Shown: positions 12,527 to 25,999, numbered from the stretch's first letter. The stretch is 64,000 bases of DNA from Bugula neritina (GCA_964035545.1 OZ037766.1:15578722-15642721), one strand, 5' to 3'. The notes: generated by a model not told the origin, from the letters alone. Numbers and translations: made by a program.

Positions 12527-12741
12527 GTAAGTATAAAAATTTCTCTCATTATATAAAGTTGAAACTATCATCGTACTATACAGCTATAAATATAGTCTGC
12601 TCTATATAGGTGGAAAACTTTGAAAAGTATTATTATATTTATTTCGGTGCAAACTAAGTTTCAATACACATTGTGCATTCAAGGAAAAATATTATGTTTT
12701 ATTTTCACAAAATGGTGATATTATTTTAGAATTTAATCAAA

Positions 12742-14198
12742 ATGATGCAAACTAAAGTCAGCGCTATATTTTCATTGGTGACAATAGCTGTGGTTTCTGC
12801 CAGCTATATTGGACCTAATCCAACAACTACTACTCAACCACCCTACCAACCAACTACACCTGGGCATATTGTTGGTGAGTTACATTTTGTGTTATATTTG
12901 ATTAAAAAATTTTAATTTCATAGTTGTAGCAATTTAATCTGCTGAATATTTTTCCAACAGCTGTTTTAGTTTGAAAATTTAGGCGAAAATTTCATTAGGG
13001 TTCAGTAGTAGGAGGTGGTGTATAATATAAAATTTAGGGTTCAGAAGTAAAAGGTATATGATAGTATACTGTGCTAGAATTTTTCATTGAATCCCAGCAA
13101 TTTCACAATAATTGTCACAAAAATAGATATCTTAAGATTTGTGTTGTGTCAATAATCCATCAAGCCGTGCATATTGCCAGCATATATCAAAAAGCAAAAC
13201 CTCTAATCAATGCTGGAATGTTCCAAGAATTGTGATAATAAAGTTTAGCAATACCTCACTAATAAATTTCAGTGGTGAATACATGTACAACATATTACAT
13301 GCAATTTTTGCAAAACAATATTTGTATGTGCTTTTATTTATCTATAGGAAATATATTTGTTAAACTTTTAAGAAAAACATATCAGACATTGCTGTCAATA
13401 TATTGACAGATATTTGTATAGTAAATATTTATTTATTATGGGCAACAACTCAGTATTTACATTTCATGGCATTGTGAAATTTATTAATTGGCTATTTTGA
13501 AACAAATGCATTGCTATTTTATGTTTGTAACTTTAGTTGATGAGTGCACCTGCTTTGAGAAGGGTAACTACTACTCCCCAGTATCAAGTGATGATTGTAG
13601 AAGTTTCACTCAGAGAACTGCTTTCCTCCCAGCTGAAACTCTAAAATGTCCATATGGTCTACAGTTTGATGTGAAAACTTGTGTCTGTAATTTTCCTACG
13701 GATACTGTCTGTCCACAATACTGCCCTGCACCTTATACCCCAACTCCTAACCCTGGGCGTAAGTATACATGGAAATTACATGTCAGTATTTCTTATTCTA
13801 TGTATTTATAATAATTAGAGAAACACCAAATCAATCTTATATAGCTTGGTTGACCTGCTATATGAAATAATCTTGTAAAATTAAAATAACATATAATAAT
13901 TTGCAGGGAAATTATTTTTAATTAGGAAAAAAAGTTTTTGGTCTCATACAAAAGTGAAAATTGGCATTTCAAAATCTGAGCACAATTTAGCAAGTTCCAC
14001 ACATTATCCTGTATTTTTACAGCAAGCTGCACAGAGAATGGAAACACATACAGACAAGTACCTGGTACACACTGTCAGAAATTTACTCAAGAGACAGCTA
14101 CACTTCCTCCACAAGTTCACTCCTGTCCTTATGGACTTAAGTTTGATTTAGACACATGTGTCTGCAACTTCCCAGCCCTCACAACTTGCTCTGTATAA
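12742..14198 (+). CDS. U2: secreted two-domain CBM14-like cysteine-rich protein
   Basis: Exons 12742-12874, 13537-13758 and 14023-14198; 176 aa with all 14 cysteines of U1 kept. The first exon reads KVSAIFSLVTIAVVSASYIG and agrees with U4 and U6 (VSA, IGP), whereas exons 2-3 and both flanks agree with U1 and U3, so the copy is a mosaic. Exon 2 opens VDECTC (Glu instead of Asp in U1) and the protein ends TTCSV. Spacing from U1 start to U2 start is only 3.2 kb, the shortest in the array, because the long spacer is missing between them. Poly(A) signal AATAAA at 14338. Role as for the family: a secreted, probably matrix- or chitin-binding protein, by inference. Confidence 0.85.
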
Positions 14199-14658
14199 AC
14201 TCAATGTAATAAAATTTTCACTTCTATATTTGCACAATTTGCAAAACAGCTCAGTTCAATCATTCAACTGCTATTTTACTCCTTTGTCTGCTCCTGTAAT
14301 TAAATGATAAAGTTTTTGCTTCTCAATTTTAGCAAACAATAAAGTTTTATAGACATATCTAATCTTGATCAATTTATCTATATGTAGAGTCAGTGTAATA
14401 CTATAATTATATACATTACGCTTGACAGCAAAATAAAAATTATTTATAATGTAATATTCTAGTCCAATTCTAGTCTTCTAGCTTTTTGAGTTACATGAGA
14501 ACTAATTTACCTGCTGACTATGTGTATTCTCACTGCGCAGTAGTGTCAACCAATCTGCCTTTGTGCTTGTTAGCACCTTAGTATACTATATCATATTTTT
14601 GAGTCATTATAGAATATACTTTGTTCATCATCAATTCCAACGTTAGACTAGCACAAAC
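14199..14658. other. U2 3'UTR and flank
   Basis: Poly(A) signal at 14338-14343. The flank is shared with U1 and U3. A short insert around CTTGTTAGCACCTTAGTATAC is shared with U3 only. Non-coding. Confidence 0.5.
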
Positions 14659-14786
14659 CTACACACACACTCACACACACACCCGCGCACACGCGCTCAC
14701 GCGAGCACACGCACACAAGAACACACGCACGCACACACACATGCACACACGCATACAAGAACACTCACAAACACAGACACACACTT
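14659..14786. repeat. Imperfect CA-rich microsatellite downstream of U2
   Basis: CACACA mixed with CGCGCACACGCGCTCACGCG and (A)CAAGAACAC variants. A tract of the same kind lies at 23311-23450 downstream of U3. Confidence 0.9.
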
Positions 14787-17700
14787 TACAGTATTTTATC
14801 AAAATATTAATGAACTAATTGTGTTGCATAGTATTGTAGATCAATACATTTATAAAAAAGTAGAGCTATTTGTAATGAAACTTAATTTAATTTTTAGATG
14901 GCCAAGCTCATACAGTTAATAAATTCAGGTGATGCGTGGAGGATGCAATGAGCAAATTGAAAAATTTGTTGTCTATATATATTAGAAATAACTGAACTAG
15001 GACTTGAGACTATCAACATTTTTCTAGCTACTACTGCACCTAAATAAGTTACAGCTGTAATAAATATTCATAATAACTCCAATCAACTATACGCAAGGAG
15101 TTGGTTCAAAAGTTTATATCGTTATGCCAACAGTTATTTTCTGAAGAAATCAATAATGTGGTCACTAAATCTATTTTCAGTCATTTTTGAGATCTTTATA
15201 TAGGTATGTTTTCTGAATTATTTTTTATTTTTATAATAACAATTTCAGAACAGAATATTCAAGAAACAGGAATCTGTAGTGCTTTCTATACTGTAACATC
15301 TGAAACAACTCATATGCCATCACTATGCAAATATGCACTGATTCCATGAATTAAATGCATGTTTTGTGCAAAATATGAATGTCAAAAATTGCAAAAATCA
15401 ACAAGAAGATTTAATTTGTTGAACATCAGAACAGGCTAAAACCATGCTTTTTTTCCTACATCGTAAAATTGCAAATTTGTTACAAATTTATTATATAACA
15501 CTACTCAACGAACTATTTTTTGCTGTTTTTACAGATGAAACAATGAATTAATAAAAATATTTAACATACGATAAATGATACGATATTGAATACCAAAATT
15601 TGAATATTATGCTCCACCAAAATTATGGCAAAAACACATATTTATATAATGATAGCACACATTATAATGCAAGTATATAAAACGTGTTAGTTTAAAATTC
15701 GTGGTACCAAACAATTACAGTTCAAATTAAAATGGTTGTTTAAGGAAGTCAATTATAAGCAGGTTATAGAATTGAAACATTTTTCAAATTCTTAACACTA
15801 GCTGTAAGATGACATATGAGCATCAACCGTGTCCGAGTACTTCACACATAAGCTTCTTTCAAACATGTCTGATTAGTTATATAGTAAACAAAGTTCTGAG
15901 CTTTAACCCTGTAAGAATTTGCAATGCAACTATTATGTTTACTATTTGGAGACTTGAAAGATCAAATCCTTTGTGGACCAGGACACATTATTTAGCAAGA
16001 GGTTACTGACATGCAATGTTAGCTATCTACGTAATTCCTTATCAGTATAAAAACACAGGCCTAGTGATATCATAAAATGTGAAATTATAAAAAACACTCA
16101 CATTGCAACTTGCCAAAGGGAAGAAACAATAACTGTAATCTGACGTGATACGTGTGACTCAAACTCAAACTTGAAATCTAATATTAGCTTTCATCAGTTG
16201 CCTTATAAATAATACTATAATAAATTACCAATAACTGCAAGTACAGCAATACCTGTCATGATCTCTACTCTAGGAATCATGACAGTCTTATTTCTAAATG
16301 ACCATTAAATCATTGTATGAAACAACATAATGGATCTATAAATTGAGTGGTCTTCAAAACAGATTAATTGGGAAACAAGTCATAAAAGGGTGGGTGCTTT
16401 TAAAATAGTGTACATCAGATTTTAAAACAAATAAATTTGTATATTATAGTTTAAAATATTGAATTTTAATTATTTTCAATTTTCAATATACGTATAGAAT
16501 TATAATTAGTCATGTAATTATAACATATTATTAAGCAATAAAATTATCTCGTAATTTGGGCTTCTCTGTGCCAAATTAAAATTAGAAATGGATCAACTTG
16601 TTATGTGGTTTTAAGAAAAAAACTGTAGGTTCTAATTCATTCTATATGGCACAAAATTATAAGTGTATATGTATACTGAATTAATAGTACAGTTTGAATC
16701 AATAGCCATAACATATAAAACTAAAAATTATCATGAGCTCTAATTATATTTATTGCTAATTTCTAAAATTGTGTTATGCAATTTAAACTACAGTAGTTGA
16801 TGAAACATTTTCTAGAGGAATGTGCAAACTGTGTAAGAAAAGTAAGTCAATACATAGAAGGTATTTATACATTAGATTTCAAGTGCATCGGAGCTTATAC
16901 ACTGCTGAATAAAATTATATATAAATAAAATACTGTATTAGAAGAAGTCCGCAGTTTCCATAGAGAGGAGGTTTAGGCAGAAGTCTGTATACATAAAATG
17001 AACTGCATAGGCTATTGCTTTGCTTATTTGATGTGTTTAGTATGTAATCACTTTCATTATGAGGATGAGAGTTGATAAATGTATCTTATTGACAACAATT
17101 GAAACAAGAAAAATAACAGTAGAATATAATGATTGTGACTTCTCTAATCATCATGGACTATAGTGGTATATGACACACATGCAGACTAACAAACTTTACT
17201 TCATTTTGTTGCATATTATGTAGTACTATATATGTTGTAACACCATGCACCACATTATCATTGTTTCTGTAAATAGTAAATCATTTGAACAATAATCAGT
17301 TGGCATAGTACAATAATAAATTAAATAAAAGGTTCACCACGATGTAGTGTTTTCTGTAAAAAAATATTTTCTGCACATGATTTTTTCAATAGTTACCAAA
17401 TAGCTTTTTGAGTTAAAAGAATTTTGAAACTTGGATTATTAACTCTTTAACTTTTGCTACACGGTTAACAATTTTATATTGCTCATTCAGCAAATATTTA
17501 GGTAGTATCGATTTTCATAAAGTATGTTGTGGTTTAGATTGATGAAGAATTGCAAAGCAAAATATGTGTCTTTATCTATATGCATTATAGTAGACAAAAC
17601 TTAAAGCAGATGCTGTACACAGATTGAGTTATATATTATATAGATATATATTTCTATTTGAAATTAATATTCATAACAAAATTAGCAATTAGTGCATGCC

Positions 17701-18312
17701 TACACAATTATTAATACAACCCCATTCCTCACATTATTCACATAAATTTTCTATCAAGACAGCGTGTCAATCAAATGAAACCGCCATTGTGCATATGAAC
17801 ATCCGGTACAGATCTATTCGAAGCATAGGAATGCAGTAATTGAAAGATGACCAACTCATTTAATTTCTATACCAATTATCAATTATCAGTTATCAATTCA
17901 CAATTATCAATTATGCGCATTAACTAAAAAGTTTACCAAAAAGCTTAAATCGTAATTGTAAACTGATACAGAAAAGCTTGTTCACAAAACTTTAAAATGT
18001 GTAGACCCTGTGAAATATGAATATGGAGAAACAATATATTTTTTGTTATTAGTTTCAACTAGTCTCTATAAATGTTGAAACTGGTAATCAACAAGACCAA
18101 ACTTATAGCCTACAATATGCCCTTATCAGCCAAAACAAACAGGCGATGATGTCAATTATGTAAAGATATAAAATATTGCAGGCCCAATGTTCTGCTTACA
18201 ACATTATGAGTATATATGCAGTAATAAACAAGTTTATGATTATTTTATCTCCTCGCACAGGGTGACAAACTGGGACAAAATATATTAGCTGAGTTACAAT
18301 TTTGGCTTTTAT
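14787..18312. repeat. Long spacer U2-U3
   Basis: Non-coding spacer. From about 16050 it is almost identical to 29980-32230 (a handful of differences in the last 700 bp). A shorter or more diverged version follows U3, U5 and U6. It contains a conserved hairpin at 16253-16285 (CTGTCATGAT and its complement around a 13-nt loop) and a TTATCAA-rich stretch near 17875. Open frames are short and not conserved. Confidence 0.7.
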
Positions 18313-18346
18313 ACACACACACAGCGCAAGCGCTCACGCACACATA
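18313..18346. repeat. Contracted CA tract upstream of U3
   Basis: Only about 34 bp with GCGC and GCTCACGC interruptions, against about 190, 296 and 328 bp at the equivalent sites upstream of U1, U2 and U5. Confidence 0.85.
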
Positions 18347-19312
18347 TATATTACACTTATATTTATATAAGCAATTATATACAAAGTCTACATAAGCAAT
18401 ATCAACATATAACATGGCAATACATGAAATATCAATTCTGCAATTGCAACCTATATTATAGCAAAACCTGTAATCAAAACATATACAATTTAACCACATA
18501 TTATATTGTAACAAAATAAATAACAGAAACTTTATATATCACTTTAAATCTATAGTTTTGTTATAGTAGTAACGTAGAGCTCATAGTATTATATTAGCAG
18601 CAATGATTTTGATGGTGCTTCCTTGCGCAAGCTTCTATTTTACAAAAAAGTTGGACACCTACATCTGACAATCAAAACAAAATTTCATTAGATTTGGAAA
18701 AATTTTCATGAAGATCTTATTGCTTTTCAGCTGCATGTTTTTGCATTAATTTTTATATCTATAAAATATATATGCTGAAGGCTATAATCATATTTCTTAA
18801 ACTGGTTATATTATTAACTTTTTTACAGTCTATTGCATGCAGTCCAAAGTATGTTGGGCCTATGTATTGTTTTAGATGTTGGCTTAGTTTTTAGTCATAG
18901 ATAAGACTCCTGAAGTGTTTAGATTTAAATACACTAAATGATTATTTATCAAAATGAAATAAAATTTGGGTTTCTGTATAAAGATAAAAAGAACTCATTT
19001 TTTTGGGTAGCAAACCATCCTTCTATTAGCCAAAATAAAATCTCTTGCTGAATTTCTAACTATAATTATTGCAACAGGAAGGTTCAAAACATGTATCACA
19101 TAAACAAGTGACAAACAAAACATGATGAATAATTTTAAATTAACAGAACTCAAAGTACATATCCTGACAGAAATGGTGCAGCTCTGCTCATACTTGTGTA
19201 ATGTGCACACTACGTAACTTAAATTATTGCAACCTGAAGCAATACAATCATATGTTGTTGGTTTCTTGTTGTGGTAAACTTAACATAGCTTGAACTTGGA
19301 CATTTTTTCTAA

Positions 19313-19394
19313 TATATAAGTTAGCTGAGTTGTCTATTGAGGTTATTCCAAACCAACAAGTCTGTAAAAACCTTCTACCAAGAATAAACTTAAT
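19313..19394 (+). promoter_or_regulatory. U3 TATA box and inferred non-coding first exon
   Basis: TATATAAG at 19313-19320. The inferred exon runs from about 19343 to 19394 with donor AAT|GTAAGTATA; the acceptor TTATTTTAG ends at 19644. Confidence 0.6.
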
Positions 19395-19656
19395 GTAAGT
19401 ATAAAAATTTATCTCATTATATAAAGTTGAAACTATCACCATATTATACAGCTATAAATATAGTCTGTTTTATATAGGTGTGAAACTTTAAAAAGTATTA
19501 TTATATTTATTTTGGTGCAATCAAAGGCGCAATCTAACTGTTTTTAAAGCAAACTTGTCTTTTTGAAACTAGGTTTCAATACACATTGTGCATTCACGGA
19601 AAAATATTGTGTTTTATTCTCACAAAATAGTGATATTATTTTAGAATTCAATCAAC

Positions 19657-21089
19657 ATGATGCAAACTAAGGCCAGTGCTATATTTTCATTGGTGACATT
19701 AGCTGTGGTTTCTGCCAGCTATATTGCACATAATCCAACAACTACAACTCAACCACCCTACCAACCAACTACACCTGGGCATATTGTTGGTGAGTTACAT
19801 TTTACTTTACATTTGATTAAAAAGTTATATTTCATTATTGTAGCAGTTGAACCTGCCAAATATTCTTCCAACAGCTGTTTTAATTTGAAAATTTAAGCAA
19901 AAATTTAATTAGGTAAGAGGTGGTGTATAATATAAAATTTAAGGTTCCAAAGTAAAAGGTATATGATAGTATACTGTGCTAGAATTTTCTATTAAATCCT
20001 AGCAATTTCACAATAATTATGTCACAAAAATAGATATCTTAAGATTTGTTTTGTGTCAGTAATCTATCAAGTCGTGCATATTGCAAACATATAGCAAAAA
20101 GCAAAACTTCTGATCATTGCTGGATTGTCTCAAGGATTGCGATGATAAAGTTTAGCAATACCCCACTAATAAATTTCAGTGGTGAATACATGTACAACAT
20201 ATCACATGCAATCCTTACAAAACAATAGTTGTATGTGCTTTTATTTATCTATAAGGAAAATATTTGCTAAACTTCTAATAATAATATATCAGACATTGCT
20301 GTCAATATATTGACAAATAGTTGTATAGTAAATATTTATTTATTATGGGCAACAACTCAGTATTTACATTTCATGACATTGTGAAATTTATTAATTGGCT
20401 ATTTCAAAACAAATGCATTGTCATTTGATATTTTTCTATTTTAGTTGATGACTGCACCTGCTTTGAGAAGGGTAACTACTACTCCCCAGTATCAAGTGAT
20501 GATTGTAGAAGTTTCACTCAGAGAACTGCTTTCCTCCCAGCTGAAACTCTAAAATGTCCATATGGTCTACAGTTTGATGTGAAAACCTGTGTCTGTAATT
20601 TTCCTACGAATACTGTCTGTCCACAATACTGCCCTGCACCTTATACCCCAACTCCTAACCCTGGACGTAAGTATACATGGAAATTATATATCAGCATTTC
20701 TTATTCTAAGCTATTATAATAATTAGAGAAAAACGAAATCAATCTTATATAGTTTGGTTGACCTGCTATATGAAATAATCTTGCAGAATTAAAATAACAT
20801 ATAATAATCTGCAGGGAAATTATTTTGAATTAGTAAAAACAGTATTTGGTCTCATACAAAAGTGAAAGTTGGCATTTTGAAATTTGAGCACAAAATATTT
20901 TGTATATTTACAGCAAGCTGCACAGAGAACGGTAACACATACAGACAAGTACCTGGTACACACTGTCAGAAATTTACTCAAGAGACAGCTACACTTCCTC
21001 CACAAGTTCACTCCTGTCCTTATGGACTCAAGTTTGATTTAAACACATGCGTCTGCAACTTCCCAGCCCTCACAACTTGCTCTGTATAA
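19657..21089 (+). CDS. U3: secreted two-domain CBM14-like cysteine-rich protein
   Basis: Exons 19657-19789, 20445-20666 and 20914-21089; 176 aa. Differences from U1: signal-peptide Leu in SLVTLAVVSA, PTNTVC instead of PTDTVC in domain 1, and FDLNTCVC in domain 2. All cysteines are kept. The intron between exons 2 and 3 appears identical, letter for letter, to that of U5 (34598-34844), showing very recent duplication or conversion. The 3'UTR is interrupted 28 bp after the stop codon by a 1.76 kb Tc1-type element, leaving the ancestral AATAAA at 22991. A transcript must run through the element or use another signal, so expression of U3 may differ from its sisters. Confidence 0.85.
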
Positions 21090-21117
21090 ACTCAATGTAA
21101 TAACATTGTCACTTCTA

Positions 21118-22877
21118 CAGTGCTGTGAAAAAGTTTAAGGACGCCTCACTGTTTTCCATAATAGCAATGTTCCAAGCTAATTTTAAGACATAACAAAAGC
21201 ATTTCCATAGGCATGGTGCCTATCAAAATGATCCTTAAGATCTCCTTATCTCATTCATATAAGTTATTAATGCCTCTTTCTACATTCTCTCAAAATTAGG
21301 GTGAAACAGTGAGATACTATCCGTATATGGGAATTATTCGATGCTCTCACAATTTGTGTGTACTGTATGACATCAGAATATTTTACTTAAACTATAGAAA
21401 AATATTATATGGGGTTTTTATACACCCTATAGCAGCATTGCAACACACAGTGCACTCAATTTTAGTATCAATATTTTGTGGGCCAGCCTTTATTCTTAAT
21501 CAGAAGTCGGCATCGACTCGTACAGCTTCTCCAACTCGCTTTCAGTCACGACATGATGCCATGCATGAATTACAGACTCTATGAGTGTCACCTTAGTTGT
21601 TGGCTTCTTTGAGGAGACTATTTTAGCCATTCTTGATCATAATTTTTTATAGGGTTCAAGTCAGGGCTTCGTGCTGGCCAGTTGAGCGTTGAGACCGTCT
21701 GCTTTTTCATTCATTCTTTAATACTCTTCTCCCAATGGCATGGTGCATTGTCATCTTGAAATATGAAAATTTCATTTAAAAAAAGTTTTTTTATAATTGG
21801 AAGAAGTTTAGCATTGAAATTATCTATATATTTTTGGGTATTAACATCATTCCAGAGCAAATACTGAGTCGACCTACACCTTTTGATGTTATACAACCCC
21901 AAAACATAACACTGATTATAGGGTGCTTAATTGTTATAAGTATACATTGGCGGCTATATTTCTCATACTGGTATCTTCTAACACAGCAGTTTCCAGGATG
22001 ATTGTCCACATTAAATATGGATTCATCTGAAATAATTACTTTTTCTAATCATTCACTGTCTAACTACCATGCTCCCTGGCCCACCGTAGCCGGTTTTTTG
22101 CTGCTTCTCGGTTGGTAGAGGCTTCCTCTTGCTTTGCGGCCATGTAGACCATGGCTCAGCAATCTTGCCTTATCAGGGATGTCAAAGCCGGTGTTCCTGT
22201 TAATTCTGACCATTCCTTGCCAACTCAGGACTTGTTTTATGGCGATCCTTTTTTACTGATCCCAATGAGAACCGTGTCATCTCTGGGTGTGCTTAGTTTT
22301 GGTCGTCCACTTTCAGGTCCATCTGCTACACTGCCAGTCTCCATAAACTTCTTGATAATTTGATGTACAGTTGTCTTTGCTTTGCCAACCTTCTCAGATA
22401 CTTTCCTAATTGAATAACCTTCCTTATGCAAAAAAATTATTACAAACCTTGTTTCTGAAGTAAGATTTACAGCTCTCATTTTGTCTATGCGCAGCACCCA
22501 AGTGGACACCATGTAAAAGCTCACAACTGAATGACAGGTTTCAAATTATGAAGGAAAGTCATACCTTATGATAACATGATGCCATGCACTAAGTCAAATT
22601 TCACTATTTAGCCTTTTGTGGTTATAAAAAGCGATAAACTTTGGTTACATAAAAATACAGGAGTTGCGCTTCTCTAACTGCTTGTGTAGTTGGCCCGAAA
22701 ATGGGTGGAAAACATCACAAAAGTAAGAATTTATAAGGTGGAAATTGTAGTTCACATTCTAAGGGTCATTTTGATATATAGAACTTGCAGGAAAATGTTA
22801 ATAACTTACAAGAAATGCCTATTAAACAAGATACATAGAAATTTCTGCAAGGGTCCTTAAACTTTTTCGCATTACTG
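21118..22877 (-). mobile_element. Tc1-type DNA transposon, 1760 bp, inactive
   Basis: The ends form 27-bp inverted repeats (21118-21144 and 22851-22877, 23 of 27 matching) beginning CAGT and containing GAAAAAGTTTAAGGAC. TA is duplicated at 21116-21117 and 22878-22879. The empty site is visible in the U2 flank near 14220-14230 (CTTCTATATTTGCAC), which confirms the insertion exactly. Internal coding is on the minus strand and broken. Confidence 0.92.
21465..22479 (-). pseudogene. Tc1-type transposase, frameshifted
   Basis: From the ATG at 22479 the N-terminal helix-turn-helix is readable (GYSIRKVSEKVGKAKTTVHQ, then SGRPKLST). The frame is lost near 22240-22200 and recovers at WSELTGTPALTS and RLRWAREH. 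The first catalytic Asp lies in VIISDESIF; the second is in FIFQDDNAPCH in another frame. The third site reads SPDLNPIKN, with Lys where the family has Glu (PIEN), so the DD34E triad is destroyed. The C-terminus ends near a KGWPTKY motif at about 21470. Several stops and at least two frameshifts are present. Confidence 0.88.
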
Positions 22878-23310
22878 TATATTTGCACAATTTGCAAAAC
22901 AGCTCGGTTCAATCATTCAACTGCTATTTTACTCCTTTATCTGCTCCTGTAATTAAATGATGAAGTTTTTGCTTCTCAATTTCAGCAAACAATAAAGTTT
23001 TATAAACATATCTAATCTTTGTTAATTTATCTATATGTAGAGTCAATGTAATACTATAATTAAATACATTATGCTTGACAGCAAAATAAAAATAATTTTT
23101 AATACAATATTCTAGTCCAGTTCTAGTCTTTTAGCTTTTTGAGTTGCATGACAACTAATTTACCTGCTGACTACGTGTATTCTCACTGCGCAGTAATGTC
23201 AACAATTCTGCCTTTGTGCTTGTTAGCACCTTAGTATACTACCGTATTTTTGAGTCATTATAGAATATACTTTATTCATCAGCAATTCCAACGTTAGACT
23301 TGCACAAAAC
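22878..23310. other. Displaced part of the U3 3'UTR and flank
   Basis: Continues the U3 3'UTR beyond the Tc1 element, with AATAAA at 22991-22996, and is closely similar to 14225-14658. Confidence 0.6.
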
Positions 23311-23450
23311 TACACACGCACACACGCACACACACGCACACACGCGCATACACGCACATAAGAACACACGTACACACGCACACACGCACACACGCACACA
23401 CGTACACACGCACACATGCACACACAAGAACACTTACACACACACGCACT
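23311..23450. repeat. CA-rich microsatellite downstream of U3
   Basis: CACACGCA variants with CATAAGAACAC and GTACACACG interruptions; counterpart of 14659-14786. Confidence 0.9.
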
Positions 23451-25996
23451 TTACAGTATGTTTATCAAAATAATAATGAACTAATTTTGTTGCATAGTAT
23501 TCATAGATCAATAGATTTATAAAAAAGTAGAGCTATTTGTGATGAAATTTAATTTAATTTTTAGATGGCCAAGCTCATACAGTTAATAAGTTCAGGTAGA
23601 TGCATGGAGTATGCAACGAACAAATTGAAAATTTTGTTGTCTATATATTAGAAATTAACGAACTAAGACTTAAGACTATCAAAACCTTTCTAGCTACTAC
23701 TGCACCTAAATAAGTTACAGCTGTAATAAATATTCGTAATAAATCTAATCAACTATATGCAGAGAGCCGGTTCAAAATTTTATATCATTATGCCAACAGT
23801 TATTTTCTGAAGCAATAATGTGGTCACTAAATCTATTTTTAGTTTTTTTATATACGATTTCTGAATTCTTTTTTTAATTTTATAATGACTTTTTTAAAAC
23901 AGAACGTTCAAGAAACAGCAATCTGTACCGCTTTCTATACTTGAACATCTGAAACAACTCATATGCCATCACTATGCAAATATGCACTGATTCCATGAAT
24001 TAAATGCATGCTTTGTGCAAAATATGAACGTCAAAAGTTGCAAAAATCAACAACAAGATTAAATTTGTTGAACATCAGAACACGCCAAAACCATGCTTTT
24101 TTCCTGCAACGAAAATTGAAAATTTGTTACAAATTTATTATATAGCACTAATCAACAAACTATTTTGTGCTGTTTCCAATATCCATATGCCAACAATTAT
24201 TTTCTGAAGCAATAAATTATGTGGTCACTAAATATATTTTTAGTTTTTTTTATATATGGTTTCTGAATTCTTTTTTTAATTTTATAATGACTTTTTTAAA
24301 ACAGAACGTTCAAGAAACAGCAATCTGTAGGGCTTTCTATACTTCAACATCTGAAAAAACTTATATGCCATCGCTAATCCCTGAAGTAAATATTTTGTGC
24401 AAAGTATGAACGTCAAAAGAAGCAAAAATCAACAACAAGATTAAATTTGTTGAATATCAGAACACACAAAAACCATGCTTTCCTTCCTACAACATAAAAA
24501 TGCAAATTTGTTACAAAATTATTATATAACACTAATCAACAAACTATCTTTTGTTGTTTTTACAGATAAAATAATAAATTAATAAAAATATTTACCATAC
24601 AATAAACGATATGATATGGCAAAAAGTTAAAAAGTAATGTAGTTAATTACAATTACAAATACTTTTGTTCTCATAAGGGATAAATAGAAGTTAGGGTTCA
24701 AATACCAGGGGCAATTTTGACAGTGCTGAATTTCTTTTGTTCTCAGCAGTGATACTATATACTACATTAAATTATAAATCTGAACTTGTTAGTTAACAGT
24801 GGCATGGTAGAAAAAGTATGAAACTCCTAAGATTTAAAAGTTTTAAGTAATTGACATGTAATTATAAAGCAATTGCAAAAAATCAATTACATTAGATATG
24901 TAATCAACGACAATTACAGCTACAATTACATTATCATACATCAATTACAAATTACAATTACCCCAACCCTGTTTATAAACAGGATACATAATTGAAATAT
25001 TTTTCAAATTCTTAAGACTAGCTGTAAGATGGCATATGAGCATCAACCATGTTCGAGTATTTCACACATAAGCTTCTTTCAAACATATTTGAGTAGTTAT
25101 ATAGTAAACAAAGTGCTGAGGTTTAAACCTGTAAGAGTTTGCAATGCAACTATTATGTTTACTATTTGGAGACTTGAAAGATAAAATCCTTTGTGGACCA
25201 TGACACATTCTTTAGCAAAAAGTTACTGACATGCAATGTTAGCTATCTACGTAATTCCTTATCAGTATAAAAACACAGGTCTAGTGATATCATAGAATGT
25301 GAAATTATAAAAACACTCACAATGAGAAGCATGCCAACAGGAAGAAGCAATAACTGTAATAACATGATAAGTGGCACTCAAAATGATTGTAACATCAGTT
25401 GCTGTCACCTCCACTATACAATATATCATAATGTTAATCATATCCTATCATGTGCATTTTATTTAGATATATAATTAGACAAAAATCTGTCTACATACAA
25501 TGAACTGGCTAATATTTTGTTTATTTGTTACGTTTACCGTTTAAACAGTTTCATTATCAGGATAGGAACTGATTACCCTACCCCAGTGACATCAATTGAA
25601 TCAATCCAGTCAAAATATTAGTGTCATGATATTGACCTGATCTCTGATCATCATAGACTAGTGGCATGACACACATGCATACTAATAAACTTTGCTTCAG
25701 TTTGTGGCATGTAATAACATGTTGTAACACCAACACAACATTATTGCTCTTGTAAAATGTTCATTCTTTAAACACTCATCAGTTGGCAGAGCATATGATC
25801 AGTTAAATACAATGCTTCGCCATGATGTAATAATATCTGTAAAAAATACTTTATATTGAGAAAAACTATCTTTTGCACACAAGTTTTAATACAATTACCA
25901 ATTTAGCTTTTAAAGTTAAATTATTTATCTTTTGTAACACTGTTAGAAATCTTATATTGCGTATTTAACAAATATCTAATTAATATCAAATGTGTT

Positions 25997-25999
<3 letters not shown>
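23451..25999. repeat. Spacer U3-U4, with internal duplication and MITE-like insert
   Basis: Non-coding. About 370 bp are tandemly duplicated (23789-24160 and 24175-24550; shared words AACGTTCAAGAAACAGCAATC and TGGTCACTAAAT). At about 24632-24971 there is an insert rich in TTACAATTAC and ending CAATTACCCCAACCCTG, shared with 35721-36060 but absent from the equivalent U2 spacer. The rest matches the other spacers. Confidence 0.65.

Noticed and set aside
13139-13363. Similar plus-strand frames inside intron 1 of U2, U3 and U5
   Set aside because: Frame is not kept in U1, and the region is intronic; conservation reflects recent duplication.
20820-21011. Minus-strand frames opposite exon 3 of U3, U5 and U6
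   Set aside because: Shadows of the conserved coding exon on the other strand.
24680-24720. tRNA-like GGGTTCAAATACC box
   Set aside because: No acceptor or anticodon arms can be folded around it, and the U5 copy is changed at the critical bases; it belongs to the MITE-like insert.
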